DNA of 33,499 nucleotides from a virus, in IMG/VR virus record IMGVR_UViG_3300049914_000016, positions 1 to 33,499 of that record, one strand, 5' to 3'. How positions within the stretch are numbered: the first letter of the stretch is position 1; the number at the start of each line of letters is the position of its first letter. Made by a program: the position numbers and the translations under genes. Of the stretch, positions 16,966 through 23,299 are shown in pieces. Under the pieces are notes generated by a model, which was given only the letters and a program-made list of their open reading frames with translations, had not been told where the DNA came from and made no database searches.

Positions 16966-16995
16966 TTGCATTTGACATAAGACCTGTGATACACT
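16966..16995 (+). promoter_or_regulatory. Promoter-like element, copy 2
   Basis: This block lies in the 80-base gap between the giant gene and the scaffold. It contains ATTTGACATAA followed by CTGTGATACACT and aligns without gaps to the block at 2061-2090. The candidate extended -10 is TGATACACT, with TTGCAT 18 bases upstream of the hexamer. TTGACA is again only 12 bases away. The repeated occurrence upstream of a main transcription unit supports a regulatory role and would give the capsid genes their own start, with +1 near 17002. Confidence 0.62.
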
Positions 16996-17041
16996 GAAGT
17001 TGAGTTCGGAACCTTTACAAATCTCCCGAACGGAGGCTCAA

Positions 17042-17854
17042 ATGCCTGATGAAGTAACACCAGTTGCCGTTGGCGGCAACGACGGGGTTGCGTCCGCGAC
17101 GCCCGTTCAAGGTGGGGTTGAAACTACTGCTTCGGCAGTACCCGCGACGCCCACACAGCCAACGAACGATGGGGTGGATTGGCGAGGGCGATACCAAGCA
17201 GATATGGCCAAGGCACAGGCCGATCTGAACGCCCTGAAGTCAAGCCTCCAGTCTCAGAGCTCTGAGATGATGAAGGCCAAGGACCAGGAACGCAAGGTCC
17301 TAGAGCAAGAGCTCCACAAGATGCGGATGGCGTCGATGGATGCGCCGGAACGCTCCCAGTACGAGCTCGACATGGCCAAGAACGAACTCAGTGAGCTGAG
17401 AGGACAGTTGGAACAGGAAAGGGCTCGAGCGAATGAGCTCAGCTCTGTGGGTTCCATTGTCCAGTCTTTCGCGCGCATGGGGATTCCATCCAACATGCTC
17501 GTGCTGGATCAAGGCACTGACGCTCTTGCCGAGAGCGGCTGGCGGGCCGTGGTCCAGAAGATGAACTACCTAGAGAATGCGGTCAAGGGGACTCAGCGCC
17601 CAATCGCGCCGAACCAGCCCGTTCCCGCTACGCCAGCAACAACCAATCAACAGCCTGGGACGTATACACCGCCTCAGGTCGCTCCGCCCGCAGGCGGACC
17701 CGTCACGACGGGCCGCACATGGGGATCACTCTTGACCACTCTGAAAGCTCAGACTGGCAACGAGTGGACGGAGGAGGAAGTGTACAGGGCAGTGGAGAAC
17801 GGCAGGCTACCGCCCGACATCCTCCCTGGTATGGAGAACATGCCCAAAGGCTAA
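17042..17854 (+). CDS. Capsid scaffolding protein
   Basis: The product has 270 residues. The ATG at 17042 has CGGAGG six bases upstream; a TTG at 17000 is in frame but would fall at the predicted transcription start. The N-terminal 50 residues are low-complexity. Residues about 50-140 form a long coiled coil (DLNALKSSLQSQSSEMMKAK; AKNELSELRGQLEQERARAN). A Pro-rich linker follows, then a small C-terminal domain ending NMPKG. A coiled-coil core with a short C-terminal domain directly before the major capsid gene is the classical scaffold arrangement. It would guide shell assembly and then leave the head. The name rests on architecture and synteny. Confidence 0.8.
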   Translation: MPDEVTPVAVGGNDGVASATPVQGGVETTASAVPATPTQPTNDGVDWRGRYQADMAKAQADLNALKSSLQSQSSEMMKAKDQERKVLEQELHKMRMASMDAPERSQYELDMAKNELSELRGQLEQERARANELSSVGSIVQSFARMGIPSNMLVLDQGTDALAESGWRAVVQKMNYLENAVKGTQRPIAPNQPVPATPATTNQQPGTYTPPQVAPPAGGPVTTGRTWGSLLTTLKAQTGNEWTEEEVYRAVENGRLPPDILPGMENMPKG

Positions 17855-17889
17855 CCCATACACCTCAGGGCCAATGCAGGTAACAACCA

Positions 17890-18897
17890 ATGTCCGTCCT
17901 CAACGCTTCTGAGTACTCAGATGCCATCTTCGTCCAGTACGAACGGCGTCTGCTGACTCGTGCTCTGCCTCGACTGATCCACAATCGCTTCGGCGCGCAG
18001 GCACGTGTCAACCGTGGCCTCGGCTCTCTCCAGTTCCGCAAGTACGCAGGACTGAGCGCGATTTCGTCCGCTCTCTCGTCCGGCGTGACCCCTGTGGAGA
18101 ACATCGCCCCGGCTCTCTCGTCCGTGAGTGTGACCCCGCTGTGGTACGGTGCGTGGCTGGGCTACACCGACAAGATCGACATGATCGGCTTCGACCCCAT
18201 CGTGCTTGAGGCATCAGGCATTCTGGGCGAGCAGGCTGGCCTCTCGATCGACACGCTGACCCGCGACGTCCTCGTGGCAGGTGCCACTGATGACTTCGCC
18301 AATGGCGCGGCATCCCGCGCTCTCCTGGACTCAGGCGACAAGATCGGCTACGTCGACTTCCTGATCCAGATCGCAGAACTCGAAGCGGCCAATGCTCGTC
18401 CTCTCGCGAACGGGCGCTACGCCGTGATCCTCCACCCGTACTCGTGGGCAACGCTGATGCAGGACCCAACCTTCGTCACGCTGTTCACCCGTGAGGCAGG
18501 TGGGGCCAGCAATCCGCTTCGCTCGGGGATTGTCGGAACGATCCTGAACTGCGACGTGTACGTCTCGAGCAACGCTGCTTCCTACACCTCAGCTGGTGTC
18601 GGCTCGGCGTTCACGGCTTACTCGGCCCTGTTCATTGGGGCGGAAGCCTACGGCTCCTACGGCATCGCTGACCTGACGCCCAATGTCAACGTCGACGGTG
18701 GCGGGGTCGAGGTCAAGAACATGACCGGGCAGAGCGTCAAGCCTGTCTCGATCATCGTGAAGGAACTCGGCTCGGCAGGCACGAGCGACCCGCTGAACCA
18801 GCGTGGCACGATCGCGTGGAAGCTCACGCACATCGCCGCCATCCTGAACTCGGCGTGGATTCGTGACCTGGAGCACCTGAACGACTTCAGCGCCTAA
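17890..18897 (+). CDS. Major capsid protein, N4-gp56 family
   Basis: The 335-residue shell subunit would have the HK97-like fold. Family-like segments are TPLWYGAWLGYTDKIDMIGF, GEQAGLSIDTLTRDVL, the 'Y-VILHP-----L--DPTF' stretch, GAEAYGSYGIADL and the C-terminal DPLNQRGTIAWKLTHIAAIL. These match the N4-gp56 family of major capsid proteins as I remember it. The scaffold immediately upstream agrees. The ribosome binding site is oddly weak: only CAGG about 12 bases before the ATG, so initiation may rely on coupling to the scaffold gene 35 bases upstream or on another signal. The 133-base gap after it is highly structured. Confidence 0.9.
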   Translation: MSVLNASEYSDAIFVQYERRLLTRALPRLIHNRFGAQARVNRGLGSLQFRKYAGLSAISSALSSGVTPVENIAPALSSVSVTPLWYGAWLGYTDKIDMIGFDPIVLEASGILGEQAGLSIDTLTRDVLVAGATDDFANGAASRALLDSGDKIGYVDFLIQIAELEAANARPLANGRYAVILHPYSWATLMQDPTFVTLFTREAGGASNPLRSGIVGTILNCDVYVSSNAASYTSAGVGSAFTAYSALFIGAEAYGSYGIADLTPNVNVDGGGVEVKNMTGQSVKPVSIIVKELGSAGTSDPLNQRGTIAWKLTHIAAILNSAWIRDLEHLNDFSA

Positions 18898-18920
18898 GCT
18901 GCTCAAGCTCGCTGACGACC

Positions 18921-18986
18921 GGAGAGGGCGGTTACTGTAGGCATACCCCCTACAGCCCCTCGGGGCTGGACCGCAGCGCCCTCTCC
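18921..18986 (+). other. Structured intergenic RNA downstream of capsid gene (three-way-junction-like)
   Basis: A perfect 10-bp closing stem joins GGAGAGGGCG (18921-18930) and CGCCCTCTCC (18977-18986). Inside are two alternative or adjacent hairpins: CTGTAG (18935-18940) with CTACAG (18950-18955), and CAGCCC (18953-18958) with GGGCTG (18963-18968) around a CTCG loop. The two inner stems share three bases, so they compete in part. GCGGT (18928-18932) could also pair with ACCGC (18970-18974). No T-run follows, so a standard intrinsic terminator is not certain. A barrier, processing or stability element on the capsid mRNA is plausible. Confidence 0.55.
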
Positions 18987-18993
18987 ATAGCAA

Positions 18994-19020
18994 GCTCCAC
19001 ACCAGAGCAGGTGGGGGAGC
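18994..19020 (+). promoter_or_regulatory. Hairpin just before the ribosome binding site of the post-capsid gene
   Basis: GCTCC (18994-18998) pairs with GGAGC (19016-19020), and CAC (19000-19002) with GTG (19011-19013), separated by a small internal loop. The hairpin ends directly before the GGAGG ribosome binding site of the gene at 19031. It could influence translation or mark the 5' end of a processed transcript. This is an eye-only prediction. Confidence 0.35.
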
Positions 19021-19030
19021 GGAGGCAAAC

Positions 19031-19462
19031 ATGACGACCTACGCAAAGGGCATCCCCAATGTGGAGTGGCCGCTGAGCGCTATCCTGAAGGAGACCTCGC
19101 TGTCAGTCAAGTCGGATGAGACCATCGACACGACCGCAGTGAGCTTCACTCTCTTCCGGGTACCTGCGAACACCTTCATCGAAGGAATCCGGGTACAGGT
19201 CAACACAGCGTTCACCACGACCGACATGGTCATGGCACCGACCGTCCTCTTTGGAGACACCCCCGGTGGACGACAGTTCGGAGTCATCTCGTCCGCACTA
19301 CAAGACACCGGACTGGCCAACCCAGTGCTCCACGTCGGGGCAGAGTACGACACCCCGATCTATGTCTACGCCACGGTCAAGACCGCCGCGGCTCTGGCGG
19401 GAGAGGCCGAAGTCTGGCTGATCTACCGCCCCAACTCGAACGAATCGCCGTGGGCCAAGTAG
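19031..19462 (+). CDS. Beta-rich capsid-associated (decoration-like) protein
   Basis: The product has 143 residues and GGAGG upstream of the ATG. The sequence alternates short beta segments (VSFTLFRVPANTFIEGIRVQ; EAEVWLIYRPN) with no cysteine or membrane segment. 'PANTFIEGI-V-V-TAF' resembles 'PANTIVSKVNEYVQTAW' in the gene at 19936, and all three genes here end with a hydrophobic strand. They may therefore be distant paralogs. Position right after the major capsid protein suggests a head decoration or vertex protein, but no known family is recognised. Function is inferred from context. Confidence 0.6.
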   Translation: MTTYAKGIPNVEWPLSAILKETSLSVKSDETIDTTAVSFTLFRVPANTFIEGIRVQVNTAFTTTDMVMAPTVLFGDTPGGRQFGVISSALQDTGLANPVLHVGAEYDTPIYVYATVKTAAALAGEAEVWLIYRPNSNESPWAK

Positions 19463-19479
19463 CCCACTAGGAGGAACCA

Positions 19480-19926
19480 ATGGGTTCTGCTGCTGTAGGA
19501 TCAAAGACTATCCCTCAGGTGGGAGAAGTCTTCTTGGGTGACGACCCCTCTGTCGTCAAGGTCATCAAGATCACTGCTGGCTTCGACTGTGGTGACGTGA
19601 CTGGCATCGAGACTCAGGCGGCTCACGTCCTCCTGAACATCCCTGCTGGTACCCTGATCGAGAAGGTCAGCGAGTGGGTTGTGACCGCGTGGACTGCATC
19701 GACCACGTTCACCGTGGGCGACTGCGACTCGGCTGCTCAGTTCGTCGTTGGCGCACTGGGAAGCACGACCGCCGCAACCTGGAAGCCTGAGACTGGGCTT
19801 CAGGTCTCTCAGTACTATAACACTCCCTCAGCGATCACGATGACCGTGGCGGGAGCTAACCCGGCTGCCGGAAAGTCAGACTTCTTCATCTGGTACAACC
19901 TCGCCGGTCAGAACACGACCTACTAG
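19480..19926 (+). CDS. Beta-rich protein, tandem paralog A
   Basis: The product has 148 residues with AGGAGG before the ATG. It is plainly homologous to the next gene: shared KTIP, VFLGD, CGDVT, LNIPA, VGDCDSA, ETGLQVSQYY, TPSAIT and GKSDFFIWYNLAGQ. Identity is roughly 60 percent by eye. A conserved pair of cysteines (CGDV and GDCDS) occurs in both. The predicted structure is almost entirely beta, fitting a small jellyroll or Ig-like capsid decoration protein. No named family is recognised. It is likely co-expressed with the capsid gene. Confidence 0.65.
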   Translation: MGSAAVGSKTIPQVGEVFLGDDPSVVKVIKITAGFDCGDVTGIETQAAHVLLNIPAGTLIEKVSEWVVTAWTASTTFTVGDCDSAAQFVVGALGSTTAATWKPETGLQVSQYYNTPSAITMTVAGANPAAGKSDFFIWYNLAGQNTTY

Positions 19927-19935
19927 GAGGCACAC

Positions 19936-20385
19936 ATGGCTGCAACCGCTGGAGGCAAGACAATCCCTACCGCTGGCCAGGTGTTCCTTGGTGATAACCC
20001 ATCACCGTCTTTGGTGATCAAGGTTACGGCGGGCGTTGACTGCGGAGACGTGACGGCCATTGACACGACCGCTGCGTTCTGCATCCTCAACATCCCGGCC
20101 AACACCATCGTGAGCAAGGTCAATGAGTACGTGCAGACCGCCTGGTCCGCCGCATCCACATTCGTCGTTGGCGACTGTGACTCGGCGGGTCAGTTCGTGA
20201 ACACAGCAGCGGGTAGCACTACCGCGGCGGCGTTCAAGGCTGAGACCGGGCTTCAGGTTTCGCAGTACTATGACACCCCATCCGCGATCACCATCACCCT
20301 CGCCAATGCGGGCGCGGGGAACACTGTCGGCAAGAGCGACTTCTTCATCTGGTACAATCTTGCTGGACAGGCCACAACGTACTAA
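19936..20385 (+). CDS. Beta-rich protein, tandem paralog B
   Basis: The product has 149 residues, starting nine bases after paralog A ends, with AGGAGG in the gap. It keeps the same order of conserved segments as paralog A and the same final SDFFIWYNLAGQ. The best explanation is a tandem duplication followed by divergence. Two related decoration proteins might occupy different sites on the shell, or form a hetero-oligomer. The gene is followed by a structured gap and an HNH endonuclease rather than another paralog. Function is inferred from position only. Confidence 0.65.
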   Translation: MAATAGGKTIPTAGQVFLGDNPSPSLVIKVTAGVDCGDVTAIDTTAAFCILNIPANTIVSKVNEYVQTAWSAASTFVVGDCDSAGQFVNTAAGSTTAAAFKAETGLQVSQYYDTPSAITITLANAGAGNTVGKSDFFIWYNLAGQATTY

Positions 20386-20400
20386 GCCGAGCACTAGCAT

Positions 20401-20463
20401 AGCATGGGGGGATAGGGCCAGACCCCGAAAAGCGGCAGTCCTGAACCGCCTGCCCCCCGTGCT
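20401..20463 (+). other. Structured intergenic RNA upstream of the HNH gene (three-way-junction-like)
   Basis: AGCATGGGGGG (20401-20411) pairs with CCCCCCGTGCT (20453-20463), 11 bp with one G-U pair. Within it, GGG (20415-20417) can pair with CCC (20423-20425), and GCGG (20432-20435) with CCGC (20446-20449), giving a closed three-way junction with an unpaired GAAAA linker. There is no following T-run. It could be a terminator or barrier between the capsid genes and the HNH gene, or a structured leader of the HNH mRNA. It has the same general plan as the element at 18921 but no clear sequence similarity. Confidence 0.5.
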
Positions 20464-20464
20464 C

Positions 20465-20488
20465 CTTGATACTACAGGAGGTATCGAG
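20465..20488 (+). promoter_or_regulatory. Hairpin holding the HNH ribosome binding site in its loop
   Basis: CTTGATAC (20465-20472) pairs with GTATCGAG (20481-20488), eight base pairs including one G-U. The eight-base loop TACAGGAG carries most of the AGGAGG ribosome binding site of the HNH gene, whose ATG is at 20489, directly after the stem. This arrangement would reduce translation on long transcripts. Hairpins that mask the ribosome binding sites of homing endonuclease genes are known from phage T4, for example I-TevI. Confidence 0.6.
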
Positions 20489-20875
20489 ATGACATCTACT
20501 GCCGCGTTCCGTCAGCAGATGGCGGAGAAACGCAGACAGCATACCCGTGAGGGTCTGTGCAGAGCGTGTAGTCGCCCGACAGCCGTCGGCGGCTTCTGCA
20601 AGAAGCACTGGCTCTCTGCCGAATCCTACAAGGTATGGGGCACAGCGAAATACGCTGGGTTCCTTGCCGGACTCTGGAGACGGCAACGGGGCCGGTGTGG
20701 GCTGACCGGAAAGAAATTGTCCTTGGAGACGGCCTCGCTGGACCATAAGCATCCCGTCAAGAGGTTCCCCGAGAGGCGAGGCTGGTTCGACAATCTACAG
20801 TGGGTAGATCGAACAGCCAACAAGTCGAAGGGATGCAAGACGGTAAGCGAATATCTGGCGGAGGTGTCTTTATGA
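20489..20875 (+). CDS. HNH endonuclease (homing-type candidate)
   Basis: The product has 128 residues. The N-terminal half carries a possible zinc site (CRAC at 24-27 with FCKKH at 36-40). The C-terminal HNH fold shows RCGLTGKKL at 69-77, SLDHKHPV at 83-90 (Asp85-His86) and FDNLQWVDRTANKSKG at 100-115 with Asn102 and Asn111. This layout, in which the first Cys pair is reduced to 'CGLTG', is seen in phage HNH proteins. It sits between the decoration genes and the Rossmann-like gene, with structured RNA before it. It overlaps the next start by four bases (ATGA), so it may also serve to couple that gene. Confidence 0.88.
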   Translation: MTSTAAFRQQMAEKRRQHTREGLCRACSRPTAVGGFCKKHWLSAESYKVWGTAKYAGFLAGLWRRQRGRCGLTGKKLSLETASLDHKHPVKRFPERRGWFDNLQWVDRTANKSKGCKTVSEYLAEVSL

Positions 20876-21912
20876 GAAAGGCAGATAAGGTCGCGCTCGT
20901 TGGCTGGTGGCCAGCCAACCGCTACCGGACCCCCTGGGATGATCCTGAGTACGAAATCTGGGGAGTCAATGAAGCGGCGACAAAGCCGTGGATGAAGAGA
21001 TGGGACAGGATGTTCCAGATGCACGGTCGCTGGAACTTCACCCGCCCCGAAAACCCAAACGACCCGAACCACTTCGAGTGGCTCAAGTCTCTTCCTGGGC
21101 CGGAGTCGCCGGACTACCGCCCCGTCTACATGCAGATGGGATGGACCGACGTCCCGGCCAGTGTTGCTTTTCCTAGGAAAGCGATCGAGGAGGAGTACCT
21201 CAACCCGTACCACAAGCGCATCCGCTACCCCGGTCCCGGTGAAGACCAGATCGGAGTTGTGGAGGACTCCAAGGGATACTTCGGCAGCTCTGCCGCCTAC
21301 ATGTTGGCGATGGCAGCGCTCGAGGGCTTCCCTGAGATTCACATGTACGGCTTCACTATGAGCAGTGAGACCGAGTACGTCTATCAGAGGGAGAACGGCT
21401 CCTTCTGGTTGGGTCTCCTGATGGGCCGCAAACACAAGATCGTTCTGCCCGATCCATGCGACCTGCTGGTTGCGTCGGGACTCTACGGATACGAGGTGAC
21501 GGAGATGCTAGGACGACAGGACTTGGAGTTCCGCCTGGGTGATCTGGAGCGCATCGTGATGCAGAAGCAGATGATGCTCAACACCTTGAGCGGCGCTGAG
21601 CAGGCCATGCAGAAGGTCATAGCCGACCACCCCGAGCTGGAAGAGACGCTGAAGCCGGAGCTGGTGCGCTTCTCGACACAGAAGGAAACAGCTCTGAACG
21701 AGCTCTGGTCAGCGACCGGGGCCAAGCACGAAATCGACAACTGGATCAAGACCCTCGACATGAAGCCCACCCACCCCGACTTCGGCAAGTATGTGGCTGG
21801 GACGGACCTGGAGGTCATCAAGAAGAAAGAAGGCGAGGACCTTCTCAAGTTTGGTCGAGAGTTCCAAGGAACGATGGAGCCCACCCATGCCGAAGCTACG
21901 AGCGAACAGTAA
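20872..21912 (+). CDS. Rossmann-like protein with C-terminal helical domain
   Basis: The product has 346 residues; the ATG overlaps the HNH stop and has GGAGGTG upstream. The first 220 residues look like a nucleotide-sugar-type Rossmann domain: KVALVGWWPANR, EIWGVNEA, YFGSSAAYMLAMAALEGF, EIHMYGFTM, EYVYQRENGSFW. The 'S----M--A---G--EI---G--M' arrangement recalls DUF115 and GT42 sialyltransferase-like folds, but the similarity is structural guesswork. The last 100 residues are long helices (LERIVMQKQMMLNTLSGAEQ; LEETLKPELVRFSTQKE). Phage homologs are usually unnamed. A glycan-modifying role on the virion or host is possible but unproven. Confidence 0.65.
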   Translation: MRKADKVALVGWWPANRYRTPWDDPEYEIWGVNEAATKPWMKRWDRMFQMHGRWNFTRPENPNDPNHFEWLKSLPGPESPDYRPVYMQMGWTDVPASVAFPRKAIEEEYLNPYHKRIRYPGPGEDQIGVVEDSKGYFGSSAAYMLAMAALEGFPEIHMYGFTMSSETEYVYQRENGSFWLGLLMGRKHKIVLPDPCDLLVASGLYGYEVTEMLGRQDLEFRLGDLERIVMQKQMMLNTLSGAEQAMQKVIADHPELEETLKPELVRFSTQKETALNELWSATGAKHEIDNWIKTLDMKPTHPDFGKYVAGTDLEVIKKKEGEDLLKFGREFQGTMEPTHAEATSEQ

Positions 21913-22303
21913 GCACTGGTGGGAGGGCGAACCTCCCGAGTGGGCACACTGCAATGTAGAAGACGCCATCTGGTGCATGTTCTGCAAGCGTTGGATTTCT
22001 CCGCAGCAGGTTGACGCCCACGACGATCGACATCGGGACGTCCAGGAAGGATGGAAAGAAAGGTATGGGCAAGCACAGGAACAGACGGCAGAGCGAGAGA
22101 AGCAACATTTTAGGGTCCACCCGCGACCTGGCAAGGGAGAACCAGATTCTCCACTCGAAGGTGAGGGACCTAGACCCGAGGGTGGAGGGGATTCTGAGCC
22201 AGATACCGGAGGCATCGGAGTCCCAGAAGCTGGAGCTGAGCCTGCTGCTCCAGAAGATAGCTCGGGGTCCGGCCTCCCTGTTGGAGCGCCCGGAAGCGTC
22301 TGA
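21887..22303 (+). CDS. C2H2-type zinc-finger protein with disordered tail
   Basis: The product has 138 residues from the ATG at 21887 (GGAGC just upstream), overlapping the previous gene by 26 bases. Residues 31-50 read CMFCKRWISPQQVDAHDDRH, a C-x2-C-x11-H-x3-H spacing close to a classical C2H2 finger. The last 80 residues are Gly/Pro/Glu-rich and overlap the next gene out of frame for 239 bases. That part may be a mere frame shadow with no selected function. The finger could bind DNA, RNA or protein. Alternative: the true product ends by frameshift into the next gene, although I see no convincing slippery site. Confidence 0.5.
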   Translation: MPKLRANSKHWWEGEPPEWAHCNVEDAIWCMFCKRWISPQQVDAHDDRHRDVQEGWKERYGQAQEQTAEREKQHFRVHPRPGKGEPDSPLEGEGPRPEGGGDSEPDTGGIGVPEAGAEPAAPEDSSGSGLPVGAPGSV

Positions 22304-22865
22304 GCTCGTCAACCAGCTACGAGAGACAGCCCACAAGCGGGACAAGGTGGCCAAGCGTTATGAAGCTGACCAGGCCGCCTTCATCGAAGACATCTTGGAC
22401 AGGACCGAGCGCAACAAGATGACTGGAGCTCAGGCAGAGAAGGCCAAGGCGGACGCGGTTCGCATCCTGTCCGAAGCCACCTCAACGGCCCGCTCAAGGA
22501 ACGCGATCAGCAAGAAGAACTTCGAGCGCTTGCTGAACTCCATGCCAAAGCGCACGATCCATGTCACCGGACACATCGAGATGGTTCAGTCTGGCCAGAA
22601 CGTCGAGCCCGTCGTGGCCCCCGAAGTGATCCGTATCAAGCACCTAGCCTGGATACTGCATCCTGGGGCTCACGAAGTCCCAGAGCTTGTAGCCCAGGTC
22701 TTCGACCAGCGACAGCGTGGCGCAGCGATGGCTGCTGCCAGAAACAGGGCTCTTCAGGCGACTGGAGAAGCCGGACGAGATACCAACGTCTACGAAAGGT
22801 GGAAGGCGATCAACGATGAGTTCGGGTCGCCATCTGAGCTTCCGCAGGCATACGGTATCATCTAG
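22065..22865 (+). CDS. Helical protein of unknown function
   Basis: The product has 266 residues from the ATG at 22065 (weak GAAAG six bases upstream); an in-frame ATG at 22011 would add 18 residues. Residues about 10-160 are charged and coiled-coil-like (DLARENQILHSKVRDLDPRV; EAEKAKADAVR-type segments). A more globular part follows (RTIHVTGHIEMVQSG; APEVIRIKHLAWILHPGAHE), with the C-terminus ending AYGII. There are no cysteines, membrane segments or named domain. Its place among head-completion genes suggests an assembly or internal virion protein. The first 239 bases overlap the zinc-finger gene in another frame. Confidence 0.6.
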   Translation: MGKHRNRRQSERSNILGSTRDLARENQILHSKVRDLDPRVEGILSQIPEASESQKLELSLLLQKIARGPASLLERPEASELVNQLRETAHKRDKVAKRYEADQAAFIEDILDRTERNKMTGAQAEKAKADAVRILSEATSTARSRNAISKKNFERLLNSMPKRTIHVTGHIEMVQSGQNVEPVVAPEVIRIKHLAWILHPGAHEVPELVAQVFDQRQRGAAMAAARNRALQATGEAGRDTNVYERWKAINDEFGSPSELPQAYGII

Positions 22866-22873
22866 GAGGAAAG

Positions 22874-23287
22874 ATGGGTGATCAACACCTCTACAAGATC
22901 GACACCACGGTGCAGGACAGCGACAAGAGCTGGACCGTCCCTGCCCACAACGAGTGGCACGTGGACGCAGTCTACGTCAAGCTCGCCACGACCGCCACGG
23001 TAGGCAACCGACGGATCGAAGTGGCCATCGCGGACACGGCCAGCAATGTCGTGACCTATGGCGTGGCCGACACCGTGCTGGCTGCCAGCTCGACGGGCTA
23101 CCACTTCTTCAGCCCTGAGATGCCGTTGGATGCTGGCTTCACAGCTGAACGCATCCGCGCTCCGCTGTTCGATGGATGGCTCCGCCCTGGCTTCACGCTC
23201 AGAGTATACGACAACGCCGCCGTCGCAGCTGACTCTGATGTCATGACGGTGGCCCTGTTCATCACTGAAAGAGACGTCCTGAGCTAG
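22874..23287 (+). CDS. Beta-rich structural protein
   Basis: The product has 137 residues with TAGGAGG before the ATG. It alternates strands and turns: SWTVPAHNEWHVDAVYVKLA, RRIEVAIADTASNVV, GFTLRVYDNAAVAADSDV, VALFITERDVLS. The shape fits a jellyroll or Ig-like unit, similar in style to the decoration-like proteins at 19031-20385 but without clear sequence similarity. This kind of small protein often lies just upstream of connector genes in phages with N4-gp56 capsids. A virion protein is likely; the exact site is unknown. Confidence 0.6.
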   Translation: MGDQHLYKIDTTVQDSDKSWTVPAHNEWHVDAVYVKLATTATVGNRRIEVAIADTASNVVTYGVADTVLAASSTGYHFFSPEMPLDAGFTAERIRAPLFDGWLRPGFTLRVYDNAAVAADSDVMTVALFITERDVLS

Positions 23288-23299
23288 TCAGGAGGGCAC

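Noticed and set aside
18921-18990. Classical intrinsic terminator
   Set aside because: Stems are strong but no T-run follows, so I list it only as a structured element. Termination by another mechanism remains possible.
20401-20875. HEARO/omega-RNA type system with the HNH gene
   Set aside because: Those RNAs are longer and pair with IscB/IsrB proteins that carry RuvC segments. This HNH protein has only 128 residues and no RuvC motifs.
20386-20875. Group I intron carrying the HNH gene
   Set aside because: Paralog B ends normally at 20385 and the next gene starts independently, so there is no interrupted reading frame to splice. No full intron core was recognised.
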